Below, in pieces: positions 9,640 to 18,279 of a stretch of 60,258 nucleotides of DNA. Position 1 is the stretch's first letter. Each line of letters begins with the position of its first letter. Source of the stretch: Mangrovicoccus ximenensis (lineage in GTDB: Bacteria > Pseudomonadota > Alphaproteobacteria > Rhodobacterales > Rhodobacteraceae); NCBI RefSeq assembly GCF_003056725.1, contig NZ_QBKZ01000001.1, forward strand, positions 599,841 to 660,098, read 5' to 3'. The translations under genes and the position numbers were made by a program. The notes under the pieces are model-generated. The model was given only the letters and a program-made list of their open reading frames with translations, was not told where the DNA came from and ran no database searches.

Positions 9640-10169
9640 GACATGACGGCGGCGGACTGGAAACGGACCTTGGACGTGACGCTGACCGGCGCCTTCCTGC
9701 TGGCCGTTTCGGGCTGCCGCATCTCCGCGAGACGCAGGGAGTGACCCTGAAAATTGCCCTGCAGCTGGTATATGCCAGGGCGCGCGGCTTCGCAGCCCAT
9801 TCCGCGACCAAGGCGGGACTGATCTCGCTGACCCGGACGTCGGCGCTCGACCTCGCCGTGGACGGCATCCGCGCGGTCAGCCTGTCGCCGGGCGCGGTGA
9901 TGGCGTCCCGCCTGATCCGGCGGGCCGGCAGCGAAAAGGAAGCGCAGGCGCAGCACGCTCCGCGCCACCCGATCGGACGCATCGGACGCATCGGACCCAC
10001 GGCGAAGATCGCCGAAACCGCGTTGTTCCTGGTCAGCGACGGGGCCGGATTCATCCCCGGCAGCGATCTGCCCGCCGATGGCGGGTATGCGCTGAAGCAG
10101 ACATGGGCACTGCCAGATTGCCCCGCCTTGCCCGAATGCTGCCGCGGCGGCCCCTTCGCCAGGCAGTGA
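9640..10169 (+). pseudogene. Short-chain dehydrogenase/reductase (SDR), C-terminal two thirds, frameshifted
   Basis: The first recognisable residues are DMTAADWKRTLDVTLTGAFLLA, normally about residue 95 of an SDR, so the NAD-binding Gly-rich start is missing. A one-base shift follows at about 9700, and the next frame gives GLPHLRETQG, ARGFAAHSATKAGLISLTRTSALDLA (active-site region; the usual Tyr of YxxxK is replaced by His, HSATK), then GIRAVSLSPGAVM and GSDLPADGGYAL. A 9-base unit (GGACGCATC) is repeated near 9977-9995, turning the usual IGRIGRPDEIA into IGRIGRIGPTAKIA. Loss of the N-terminus, the frameshift and the Tyr change show it is a relic. Confidence 0.7.
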
Positions 10170-10257
10170 GCCTGTCAACGCAGGCTGCCCGGCATTGCCA
10201 GGTAGCTTGCCGGGCACTGGCGGCACCGGGCCTCGTTCAAGACGGCGTCCGCGCAGG

Positions 10258-10581
10258 CTATCCCGGGGAAACGAGCGACGGCGGCGGATGCTCGCATCCG
10301 TCGAGGAGCAGTGCAGCGCCTGTGGTCGACCCAAGACGCAGCTCGAGGAGCGGCTCGTAGTCCGCGGAGGAGTACCAAGCGTCGAAGGCAATCCTTGACA
10401 GGAATTCCAGAAGGACCGGCGTGCCGAACGTCCAAGTGCCCTCGACGGTCTCGGCAGGTCCGCCGAGCACGAGATAGCGTCCGCCATGGGCCTCGACGGT
10501 CGCGAGAACCCCCGACCTGTAAAGGGCGAGCTTGTCGCCATCGGTAACATCCCGGATGTCCACGAGAAAATATACGGCCAA
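10258..10581 (-). CDS. DUF1330 family protein
   Basis: 107 residues of the small ferredoxin-like alpha/beta fold of DUF1330: LAVYFLVDIRDVTDGDKLALYRSGV, VEAHGGRYLVLGGPAETVEG, FDAWYSSADYEPLLELR. A TTG start at 10581 is preferred because AGGAG lies 8 bases upstream and homologues begin at AVYFLVDI; the frame is open another 36 codons upstream with low-complexity sequence. Function unknown; such proteins are thought to be small cytoplasmic dimers. Both neighbours are gene fragments, so its original context is lost. Confidence 0.75.
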   Translation of the reverse strand: MAVYFLVDIRDVTDGDKLALYRSGVLATVEAHGGRYLVLGGPAETVEGTWTFGTPVLLEFLSRIAFDAWYSSADYEPLLELRLGSTTGAALLLDGCEHPPPSLVSPG

Positions 10582-10685
10582 TTCCGGCTCCTCCCTTCCC
10601 TGCGGGCGCGCGGCCCGCCTTCCGGCGCCGATGGCTCCGCTCCGGCTGCCGCAGCCCATGCCGCGCGGCCGGAACGGCGTCGCCG

Positions 10686-11447
10686 TCATTCATCCCCGTA
10701 CGGCGCCTCCTGCCGCGGCTCGATCTCCGGGGGCCTGTGCGCCCTCACCTCCGGCGCCGGCCCGCCGAAGCGCTCCGCCTCGACGAGACAGGTCATCGCA
10801 GCCGAGCCCTGGGCGATCTCCGAGGTCAGCACGTTCGGGTTGCCGTGCCGGCAGAGCGTGGGATCGCCTTCCAGGTCCGGATCGTGCCAGGCGCCGGTCG
10901 GCAGGCTGATCACCCCCGGACGGATGTCGCGGCCGAGCCGGGCGACGCTCAGGCAGGCGCCGCGATGGTTGAACACCCGCACCATGTCGCCTTCGGAAAT
11001 CCCGCGTTCCGCCGCGTCCTCCGGGTTGAGGCGGCAGGGTTCCCGGCCCAGGCGCTTGCCCGCCAGGCTTGCCGCGCCATGGTCGAGCTGGCTGTGCAGG
11101 CGCCCCTCCGGCTGGTGCGAAATCAGGTGCAGCGGCAGGGCGGCCGAAAGCGCGCTGCCCAGCCATTCCCGCGGCGCGCGCCAGACTTCGGCGAGGAACC
11201 CCGGCGCGGCAGGCGGCTGCTCCGGCATCTCGGTGCCGCCGAGCAGCGCCAGGCCCGCGTCGGTCCAGACCAGCAGCCCGCCTGCAAGCGCGACCTGGCC
11301 GTCGAACGTGTCCAAGAGCGCGAACGGCATCTCGGCAGCCTCGCCGTCCTCGATAACCGCGCCCTTGCCGGGATCGACCCCGCCGAGGCCGGGCCAGTCC
11401 GCCCCTGCCGCGCAGAGAACGCGCCTGTCAGTTCCGCTCATGATCAA
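10686..11447 (-). pseudogene. Molybdopterin oxidoreductase (BisC/TorZ/DMSO reductase type), C-terminal fragment
   Basis: The last ~160 residues are the molydopterin-dinucleotide-binding domain of the DMSO reductase family: FPLHLISHQPEGRLHSQLDHG-type motif (here LPLHLISHQPEGRLHSQLD), GREPCRLNPEDAAERGISEGDMVRVFN, RGACLSVARLGRDIRPGVISLPTGAWHDP and NVLTSEIAQGSAAMTCLVE. Enzymes of this group reduce biotin sulfoxide, methionine sulfoxide or TMAO. The 4 large N-terminal domains (~550 residues) are absent. The first ~75 residues of the open frame (MSGTDRRVLCAAGADWPG...) do not resemble the family and may belong to another fragment. Not functional as an enzyme. Confidence 0.65.
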
Positions 11448-11547
11448 AGTCCACCCTTCAATTCCGGCACCCGGCTTGCCTGCGGGTGAGCCGTCACGAT
11501 TGCCATGGAAAACCCGGATATATCAAGCATGTTCCCCGGCTTTCCAC

Positions 11548-11717
11548 TCAGTCTTCCAGCACGTCGACCGCCGCCTCGCGGCGCGGACTGACCGGCGCGC
11601 GGCCCTCTCGGATCAGCACCATGTGATGGCCGATCCGCCACAAGTGGTAGCTGACCCGCTGCAGCCAGCGCATTGCCTCCAGCCGCTGGGCCAGCGCGTC
11701 GCCGCCGATGCCGCCGC
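11548..11717 (-). pseudogene. C-terminal fragment of an unidentified protein (possibly Na+/phosphate cotransporter)
   Basis: The leftward frame ends with EAMRWLQRVSYHLWRIGHHM, then RAPVSPRREAAVDVLED and a stop at 11548. The amphipathic LRWL-R-YHLWRI-HH helix resembles the regulatory tail of Na/Pi cotransporters (PhoU-like), but this is a weak match. Homology disappears at about 11717, where rightward beta-lactamase-fold sequence begins. Confidence 0.35.
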
Positions 11718-12335
11718 GGCGTGCCTCGGCCAGCAGCCGCGCGCGGCGAGATCCCCGGCCTCGGCGCCACGATCGGCGATCTCGCGCCGCGGCTCGTGCC
11801 TGCGGGGGCCGATCCGCGGGTCGCGCGGCTGACCGTCGAGAACCTGATCACCATGCAGGCCGGGCTGGAACGCACGTCCGGCGCGAATTACGGCGCCTGG
11901 GTCTCGTCGCGGAACTGGGTAGCCGACGCGCTGTCGCGCCCCTTCGAGGCCGAGCCGGGCACGCGGATGCTCTATTCCACCGGCAGCTACCACGTGCTGG
12001 GCGCGCTCCTCGCCGAAACCACCGGGCAGAGCCTGCTGCAGCTCGCGCGCAGCCGCCTCGGCGCGCCGCTCGACATGCCCTTCGCTCCCTGGGTGGCCGA
12101 TCCGCAGGGCTACTACCTGGGCGGCAACGACATGGCGACGACGCCCGGCGGACTGCTGCGCTTTGCCGAAATGATCCGCCAGGACGGCAGCTACGGCGGC
12201 AGCCGGGTGATCGCGCGGGACTGGATCGAGGACAGCTTCCGGCCGCGCACACGCTCGCCCTGGTCGGGGCTCGATTACGGGCTGGGCTGGTTCCTCGGCC
12301 GCGCGGGCGGCACGCGCTACGCGCTGGCGCGCGGC
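11718..12335 (+). pseudogene. Serine hydrolase of the class C beta-lactamase fold, internal fragment
   Basis: About 205 residues: RVARLTVENLITMQAGLERT, LSRPFEAEPGTRMLYSTGSYHVLGALLAETTG (the YSxxxY region of the fold), GGNDMATTPGGLLRFAEMIRQDGSYGG and WSGLDYGLGWFLGR. The N-terminal segment with the nucleophile SxxK is missing, and the C-terminal HTG-like motif is also absent: after RYALARG the frame runs straight into the acidic repeat protein. So both ends are cut and the fragment cannot be catalytic. The fold includes esterases, DD-peptidases and beta-lactamases; the substrate is unknown. Confidence 0.7.
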
Positions 12336-13196
12336 CCGGCCGCCTCTGCGCCCGGTGCCAGCGGACCGCGTGCCGACGGCCCCGGCCCGGCCGATTCCGG
12401 CAGCGGGACGGCCATCCCCGTGACGCCGTCCGTCCAGGAAGACCCGCCGACGGCAGAGGACCGCCTCCCGGATGACAGCGGGGATGTGCCTGCCGATGAT
12501 TTTCCGTCGCCGGGTCCGGCTCCGGACGACCCTTCCGTGCCCGGCACCACCGGGGACACAGGCCCCGGCGGCCCCATCATTGACGGGCCGGAGCCGGAAG
12601 AACCGGAGGCTGATCCCGTCGATCTGGAACTCCCGCTCGACCTGATCGACGAAGCAATCGGCGACATCGACCTGTCGCTCGGCGGCGGCGACGCGCCCGC
12701 GGCCGATCCGGCGGACGAGGACATCGCCCTCGAGCTCGGCGGGCTCGACCTCGAGATCCCGCTCGATCCCGCCGAGAGCCTGGCCGGCGACATCGACCTG
12801 TCGCTCGGCGGCGGCGACGCGCCCGCGGCCGATCCGGCGGACGAGGACATCGCCCTCGAGCTCGGCGGGCTCGACCTCGAGATCCCGCTCGACCCGGTCG
12901 AAAGCCTGGCCGGCGACATCGACCTGTCGCTGAGCGCGGACGGGCTGGGGCTGGACGCGGATCTGCTCTCGGACGCCAACGGCTCAGAACTTGATCTGCT
13001 CGGAACAGACTCCGGGCTGCTGTCCGGCAACCTTCTCGCCGACGGATCGGGCAGCCTGGCCGACGGGCTCGATGGCGGCGACATTCCGCTCTCCACCGGA
13101 GACCTGACCTCGGGAATCGACCAGGTGATCGTCAGCGACAGCCCGGATTCGGGCGGCAGCCTCCTGGGCAAGGTCGGCGGGTTCGGACTGTTCTGA
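12336..13196 (+). CDS. Acidic Pro/Gly/Asp-rich protein with 42-residue tandem repeats, likely secreted by T1SS
   Basis: About 285 residues, open in frame with the upstream beta-lactamase fragment, so its native start is unknown. The first ~110 residues are rich in Pro, Gly, Ala and Asp (low complexity). Then come two perfect-looking 42-residue units beginning GDIDLSLGGGDAPAADPADE, a third partial unit, and a tail rich in DLLSDANGSELDLLG and a C-terminus SLLGKVGGFGLF. The composition is very acidic with almost no Lys or Cys. The stop is 6 bases before an ABC transporter of type I secretion type, which suggests an exported, non-folding or Ca-binding surface protein. This role is inferred from composition and position; no family recognised. 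Confidence 0.55.
   Translation, partial: PAASAPGASGPRADGPGPADSGSGTAIPVTPSVQEDPPTAEDRLPDDSGDVPADDFPSPGPAPDDPSVPGTTGDTGPGGPIIDGPEPEEPEADPVDLELPLDLIDEAIGDIDLSLGGGDAPAADPADEDIALELGGLDLEIPLDPAESLAGDIDLSLGGGDAPAADPADEDIALELGGLDLEIPLDPVESLAGDIDLSLSADGLGLDADLLSDANGSELDLLGTDSGLLSGNLLADGSGSLADGLDGGDIPLSTGDLTSGIDQVIVSDSPDSGGSLLGKVGGFGLF
12660..12911 (+). repeat. Two direct 126-bp tandem repeats
   Basis: Units start at GGCGACATCGACCTGTCGCT at 12660 and again at 12786; the same 20 bases recur at 12912 as the start of a partial third copy. The spacing is exactly 126 bases (42 codons). The first two units are almost identical at DNA level (differences near GCCGAGAGC versus GTCGAAAGC), indicating recent duplication or gene conversion. 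Confidence 0.9.
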
Positions 13197-13202
13197 GCGG
13201 CC

Positions 13203-14206
13203 ATGATCCGCCAGCACACCAAGCGCGCCTCGGCCCGGGTCATCGCGGTCGCGACCTGCTGCATCGTCCTGCTGGAGCTGGTGGTGCCGCTGACCGTGCT
13301 GCAGACCTATGACCGCTTCATCCCGAATGGCAGCGCCGCCTCGCTGGCGGTGCTGCTGTCGGTGGCCGCGGTCTGCCTGGTCGCGGAATACATGCTGCGC
13401 CAGTCGCGTTCGGTCCTCTTGAACCTGCGCGGCAGCAGCTTTGCCCACCAGGCCGGCTGCCATGTCATGGACGAGCTTCTGCGCGGCGACATGGCGCTGG
13501 CCGGCGGGCAGCGGACAGGCGAGAACCTTGCGCTGCTCAATACCGTGCGGGGCATGCGCGAAATGACCAGCGGGCAATGGCTGTCGAGCCTGGCCGAACT
13601 GCTGCTGGTGCCGCTGTCGCTGGGACTGATCGCGCTGATTGCCGGGCCGCTGGTTCTGGTGCCGCTGGTGCTGATCGGGCTTTTCGCGGGCTTCTCCTGG
13701 ATGGCCGGAAAAGGGCTGGCGGCGGACCGGGCAAGGCGCCAGGACACCGACGCGCACCGGATGAACGCGATGGTCGAGATGTTCCAGGGCCTGCCCACGA
13801 TCAAGGCGCTGTCGGTCGAGCAGATCATGCGGCGCCGCTACGAGGCCGCGAAATACGGCAGCAGCCTGGCGCATATGAGCGTGATGCGGCGGATGACGGC
13901 GCTGTTCGATGCCACCACCAGCTTCGGCACGCTCCTGGTGATGAGCCTGATCATGGCGGGCGCCTTCCTGACCGTGACCGGACAGATCACCGCCGGCGCG
14001 ATGATCGCCTCGGTGATCCTGTCGGGGCGGACCATGGCGCCGATCCAGAAGGGGCTGAGCCTGATCAACCGGCGCCAGGAATTCCTGATCGAGAAGCGCC
14101 ATGTCGATGCCCTGCTGGAGACCGGGAAAAGCGCCGCGGCCGGGCTGCCGCTGCTGGAGCCGGCCAATGAGGGCCGCCTGGCGCTGCGCGGCGCCGCGCT
14201 GTCGCG
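13203..14206 (+). pseudogene. Type I secretion ABC exporter, membrane domain only (ATPase domain lost)
   Basis: About 335 residues matching the transmembrane half of PrtD/RsaD/LapB-type exporters: LELVVPLTVLQTYDRFIPNGS, LLSVAAVCLVAEYMLRQSRS, GMREMTSGQWLSSLAELLLVPLSL, the coupling helix FQGLPTIKALSVEQIMRRRYE and TAGAMIASVILSGRTMAPIQK. Five to six membrane helices are visible. The frame breaks at about 14206 just after GRLALRGAALSRP, where the nucleotide-binding domain would begin, so the Walker motifs are missing. The start is ATG 13203, 6 bases after the acidic repeat protein, its probable cargo. Downstream sequence is mutS. Confidence 0.8.
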
Positions 14207-14808
14207 CCCCTGGCGCAGGAGCTGGGCGGCGACCTGCCGGAGGCGCTCTCGGCGCTGGCCCGAGATCTGGAAACCGAAGCCGGCGTCCAGACCGAACTGG
14301 AGGCCGCTCTGGTCGCCGAGCCGCCGCATCTGGCGCGCGACGGCGGCTTCGTCGCGCCGGGCTTCCACGACGACCTCGACGCGGCGCGCCGGCTGAGGGA
14401 CGAGGGCAGGGGCTATATCGCTGCCCTGCAAGGGAAATATGCCGAAGCCACCGGAATCAACGCGCTGAAGGTCAAGCACAACAACGTGCTGGGCTATTTC
14501 ATCGAGACACCCGCCACCCATGCGCAGAAGATGCTGGCCGAACCGCTGGCCGGCCTCTTCAAGCACCGCCAGACCACCGCCAACGCGCTGCGCTTCACCA
14601 CGCCGGAGCTGAGTGAGCTGGAAAGCCGCATCCTGAATGCCGGGGGCGAGGCGCTGGGGATCGAGGCGCGGATCTTCGCGAGCCTGCGCGAGGCCTGCCT
14701 GGCCGAGGCGACCGCGATCTCCACCGCGGCGCGGGCGATGGCGGAGCTCGACCTGCATGCCGGTTTCGCCGATCTGGCCGCCGAGCGCCGCTGGTGCCGC
14801 CCGCAGGG
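14207..14808 (+). pseudogene. mutS: DNA mismatch repair protein MutS, core/lever fragment
   Basis: About 200 residues of the central MutS domains: LVAEPPHLARDGGFVAPGF, LRDEGRGYIAALQGKYAEATGI, LKVKHNNVLGYFIE and HRQTTANALRFTTPELSELESRI. The N-terminal mismatch-reading domain (FxE motif) and the C-terminal ATPase are both absent. Homology starts right at the breakpoint from the ABC exporter and ends near 14808 (RRWCRPQ). In a complete genome mutS must be elsewhere if mismatch repair works. Confidence 0.85.
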
Positions 14809-15800
14809 GGACAGCGCCAAGGGACTGGCGCCCCGGCGGGGACATCTTCGCCTCGGCCCGTTCCGGGCATGGCGGCCGGAAGGCCGTGGCCGGGCGGCAA
14901 CATATCTGGTTCGGGCAGCGGCGCGGTCCGATTGCCTGGGGTCCGGCGCGTGGCAGCCCCGAGGCGCGGCCGGGCAGGGACCTGGCTGGCCTCCGCATTT
15001 CCCGGCCAAGCACAGTGCGCGTTTCGCCTGGTCCGAAGAAGGCCCTCCCGTGGGCTCTGCCCGGTCCCAGCGGAGCTTCCCCGGGCGGAGGAAGGGGATG
15101 GCGGGTGGCGGCGAGGGCCATGTCCCTGTCCGGCCGTCTCGGGCCATCCTGCGCCATGCCCTTCCGGGCAGCGTACCGCGCCGCGCCGGAGGCAAGCTGG
15201 CTTGTGTCTGCAGGTTTCATGTCCCGGCCTCAGTCGAACTGCGATGGCCGGAATGCCGTGTCCGGTCTGAGGGGAAGCGCCCCGGAGCCCATGCCGATCC
15301 GCCTCATGTTCCGGGCCTGCGCCGACCGCGATCCCCCGGCCAGGGCGCGTCAAAATGGGCGGAGGCCGACGCGCGTCCGGCTGCTGGCCGATTGCCGCCA
15401 GCTCTCGCGGCAGGCGGTCTCCGCGGTCCATTCCGGGGGCCGGAGGCGGCCATCGGATGGTCCCGGGAACTCCGGCGCGGCGGGTGGGGCGGCCCCGGTT
15501 TGCCTGTCCTGGCGTCAATGTCCCCGGGGCAGCTATCTCCGGCACGGTTGCCTGAACCGCCAATTCCCTATGGTTCGCCCGCCTGTCGCGCCATGGGGCC
15601 CGACGGCGAAGGACGTCTCGGGGTGCCAATGCTCGGGCGTGCCATGTTGCCGGCTTCCGTTGTTCCGAGGCGCCACGCCGCACTTGCCCGTGACGGGCAC
15701 TGGTCATGTCCGCGGTCTTCGGCGCCCGCGCCACGGGGCGTGGCGGCGGAGAGCCTGATCTCCGCTCGCGGGCCTGCCCGCCCGGCCCGGACAGCTCGGG
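14809..15800. other. About 1 kb without recognisable genes
   Basis: Flanked by the mutS fragment on the left and the recF fragment on the right. Frames on both strands are open for long distances but consist of Arg/Pro/Gly/Ala-rich strings with no conserved motif. No RNA fold or repeat recognised. It may be decayed coding DNA. Confidence 0.4.
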
Positions 15801-16154
15801 CAGCCACGCGGACCGCACCGCGCCGACCTGCGCGCCGTCTATGCCGCCAAGGGCGTGCCGGCCGCGCAGAGCTCCACCGGCGAGCAGAAGGCGCTCCTGC
15901 TGTCGCTGATCCTCGCCAATGCCCGCGCGCTGGCCGAGGATACCGGCGCGCCGCCGCTGCTGCTGCTCGACGAGGTCTCCGCCCATCTGGACAAGGACCG
16001 CCGCGCGGCGCTTTATGCCGAATTGCAGCACCTCGGCGCGCAGGCCTGGATGACCGGCACCGGCGCGGAGCTGTTCGAGCCCGGCGAGATCGACGCCCAG
16101 AGGTTCGAGGTGAAGGACGTGAACGGGACCAGCCTTGTGGAGGCCTTGCCATGA
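15801..16154 (+). pseudogene. recF: RecF, C-terminal fragment
   Basis: In-frame sequence from GPHRADLRAVYAAKG (15810) through SSTGEQKALLLSLILANARAL and PLLLLDEVSAHLDKDRR to the stop at 16154. The signature TGEQK and Walker B LLLDEVSAHLD identify the ATPase lobe of RecF, which loads RecA at gaps. The N-terminal Walker A half (~250 residues) is missing. The stop overlaps the VOC gene start by 4 bases (ATGA). In Rhodobacterales recF normally lies close to gyrB, and a gyrB start does follow two genes later, so this is the native locus with both borders cut. Confidence 0.85.
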
Positions 16155-16576
16155 CGCCGCAGCGCGTGACGCTGATCACCCTCGGGGTCGATGACCTCGC
16201 CCGCGCCAAGGAATTCTATGCCGCGCTCGGCTGGACGCCCGCAGAGGAGCAGGAAGGCGTCGCCTTCTACCAGATGAACGGGCTGGCGCTCGGCCTGTTC
16301 GGCCGCGCCGCGCTGGCCGCCGACCAGGGCCGGCCCGGCGCGGACCTGGGCACGGGCGCAATGACGCTGGCGCAGAACTTCGCCACCGAATCCGAGGTCG
16401 ACGCCGCCTGGGCGCAGGCGCTCGAAGCCGGGGCCACGCCGCTGAAGGCGCCCGGGAAGGTGTTCTGGGGCGGCTACTCGGGCTATTATTCCGATCCGGA
16501 CGGCCATGTCTGGGAACTGGCGATGAACCCGTTCTGGCCCCTGGGCGAAGACGGCTCGCTGACCCTGCCCGCATGA
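16151..16576 (+). CDS. VOC (glyoxalase/bleomycin resistance) family protein
   Basis: 141 residues. One vicinal-oxygen-chelate module: RVTLITLGVDDLARAKEFYAALGW, ALGLFGRAALAADQG, TLAQNFATESEVDAAW and GYSGYYSDPDGHVWELAMNPFW. The terminal Glu in WELAMNP and the loop around the first strand are placed as in metal-binding members, but the first strand carries Thr where His is usual (VTLITL), so metal binding is uncertain. Substrate unknown. Starts inside the recF stop (ATGA overlap) and its stop overlaps the LysE-family start, forming a tight recF-VOC-lysE-gyrB run. Confidence 0.85.
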   Translation: MTPQRVTLITLGVDDLARAKEFYAALGWTPAEEQEGVAFYQMNGLALGLFGRAALAADQGRPGADLGTGAMTLAQNFATESEVDAAWAQALEAGATPLKAPGKVFWGGYSGYYSDPDGHVWELAMNPFWPLGEDGSLTLPA

Positions 16577-17193
16577 CCGTCTCCATCGCCGACCTGGCGC
16601 TCTATGCCGGAGCGCTCTTCATCCTGTTCATGACGCCCGGCCCGGTCTGGGTGGCGCTTCTGGCGCGCGCAATCTCCGGCGGCTTCGCCTCGGCCTGGCC
16701 GCTGGCGCTCGGCGTGGTGGTGGGCGACATCCTCTGGCCGCTGCTCGCGATCCTCGGCGTCAGCTGGATCGTCTCGGCCTATGGCGATTTCATGGCCGTG
16801 CTCCGATGGATCGCCGCGGCGATCTTCTGGATCATGGGCGTCGGGCTGATCCGCCATGCCGGGCGCCGGATCGGCCAGGACAGCCGGCTGACGCGCCCGG
16901 GCATGTGGGCGGGCTTCGCTGCCGGGATCGCGGTGATCCTCGGCAACCCGAAGGCCATCCTGTTCTACATGGGCGTGCTGCCCGGCTTCTTCGACCTGGC
17001 GGCCGTCACCCCCTGGGACATCGCCGCGATCACAGCCCTGTCGGCGGCGGTGCCGCTGGTCGGCAACCTGATCCTCGCGGGCTTCGTCCACCGGATGCGC
17101 GCGATCCTCGCCTCGGGCGCGGCGCTGGCGCGGATGAACCGGATCGCCGGCGGCCTGCTGATCCTCGTCGGCTGCGTGATTCCCTTCACCTGA
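16573..17193 (+). CDS. LysE/RhtB family amino-acid exporter
   Basis: 206 residues with about six membrane helices. The N-terminal MTPGPVWVALLARAISGGFASAWPLALGVVVGDILW is the hallmark of LysE/RhtB translocators, and GFAAGIAVILGNPKAILFYMGVLPGFFD is the second conserved block. It exports amino acids or related small compounds across the inner membrane; the substrate cannot be told. It overlaps the VOC gene by 4 bases, so the two are translated together. About 80 bases downstream begins gyrB. Confidence 0.9.
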   Translation: MTVSIADLALYAGALFILFMTPGPVWVALLARAISGGFASAWPLALGVVVGDILWPLLAILGVSWIVSAYGDFMAVLRWIAAAIFWIMGVGLIRHAGRRIGQDSRLTRPGMWAGFAAGIAVILGNPKAILFYMGVLPGFFDLAAVTPWDIAAITALSAAVPLVGNLILAGFVHRMRAILASGAALARMNRIAGGLLILVGCVIPFT

Positions 17194-17276
17194 GACCCCG
17201 GAAAAAATGCCCCGGATGCGTGACATTTGCGCGCCCGCTTCGTATAAGATGGCAGAATTGAGAAGGACCCGCGTGA

Positions 17277-17466
17277 ATGGCAGACGACGTGCAGACCCCC
17301 TCCGAATACGGTGCGGAATCGATCAAGGTTCTCAAGGGGTTGGAAGCCGTGCGCAAACGCCCCGGCATGTATATCGGTGACACCGATGACGGTTCCGGCC
17401 TGCATCACATGGTCTACGAGGTCGTCGACAACGGCATCGACGAGGCGCTGGCGGGCCATGCCGACC
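17277..17466 (+). pseudogene. gyrB: DNA gyrase subunit B, N-terminal 63 residues only
   Basis: Starts [21 protein letters not shown], continues [40 protein letters not shown], exactly as GyrB begins, including the ATP-site Glu/Asn stretch [11 protein letters not shown]. After GHAD the sequence changes to RELRPPES and stops. GTGA-rich leader with GAGAAGGA upstream looks like a normal ribosome site. An intact gyrB is essential and must exist elsewhere if this sequence is a true chromosome. Confidence 0.9.
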
Positions 17467-17593
17467 GCGAGCTCCGCCCGCCGGAATCTTGATCGGCGGG
17501 GCCTGCAGCCCCGGCAGGCCCGCAGTCCGGTTATCATTTCCACCGGCGCAGGGTTGCGCTATCCCGGGACAGGCATCGAGGAAGGAACGCACC

Positions 17594-18046
17594 ATGCGGG
17601 CAAGCGCAGACATGCCCGGACATCTGATCCGGCGGCTGCACCAGATATCGACCCATATCTTCCACCAGCGGATGCAGCAGGCGGGATACGACCTGACGCC
17701 GGTGCAGTTCGCCGCCCTCGACGCGCTGGCGGACCGTCCCGGGATCGACCAGGCCGGGCTGGCCGAGGCCGTGGCCAAGGACAAGGCGACGATCGGGGCG
17801 GTGGCAGACCGGCTGGCGCAGAAGGGGCTGGTGGCCCGGGGTCCCAGCAGCCGCGACCGCCGGGCCAAGACGCTGAGCCTGACGCCGGACGGCGCGGCGG
17901 TTCTGGCGGCCGTCCTGCCTGTCGTCGAAGCGCTGCAGCGCGAAATCCTGCCCGGCCTCGACGAATCGGAATACCGCCAGTTCATCGCCCTCGCCGCCAA
18001 GGCAATGCCGGAAGCGGATCCGGACAGCCCGGGACGCGCGATGTAG
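17594..18046 (+). CDS. MarR family transcriptional regulator
   Basis: 150 residues with the winged-helix core: HLIRRLHQISTHIFHQRM, YDLTPVQFAALDALADRPGIDQAGLAEAVAKDKATIGAVADRLAQKGLV and the wing GPSSRDRRAKTLSLTPDGAAVL. Binds DNA as a dimer and typically responds to phenolic or oxidising ligands. Start ATG 17594 is preceded by GAAGGAA at good distance. The ~100 bases between the gyrB break and this gene carry no sign of a promoter that can be named, and no divergent partner gene is left, so the target is unknown. Confidence 0.85.
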   Translation: MRASADMPGHLIRRLHQISTHIFHQRMQQAGYDLTPVQFAALDALADRPGIDQAGLAEAVAKDKATIGAVADRLAQKGLVARGPSSRDRRAKTLSLTPDGAAVLAAVLPVVEALQREILPGLDESEYRQFIALAAKAMPEADPDSPGRAM

Positions 18047-18197
18047 CGCCGCCACGGCACCCGGACAGGCCGCCGTCCTTGCCGGAGCTCGCAAGACATG
18101 TCGCAAAATCGCGGAAACCGGCCGCTTTCTTCCCTTGGGGCAACGGTTCTCCCCGCAGCCATGCGCCTGGGTCAGAACAGCTTTGCATGAAAACGAC

Positions 18198-18223
18198 TTG
18201 CTGCATCGCAGCGCATTCTCTAT
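18198..18223 (+). promoter_or_regulatory. Candidate heat-shock-type (RpoH) promoter of the small RNA
   Basis: CTTG (TTG at 18198-18200) and CTCTAT (18218-18223) are spaced by 17 bases, about 60 bases before the first hairpin. Related small RNAs in Rhodobacter are driven by RpoHI/RpoHII, whose -35 centres on TTG. The match is weak and rests on context. Confidence 0.3.
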
Positions 18224-18279
18224 CTTCCATACCAGACGTTGCGAGTACACAGAGTAACTAGCGAGTGTCTTGAGTTTAC

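Noticed and set aside
9371..9646. Rightward 91-codon frame after the recombinases
   Set aside because: Faintly transposase-like only; no conserved motif, no ribosome site.
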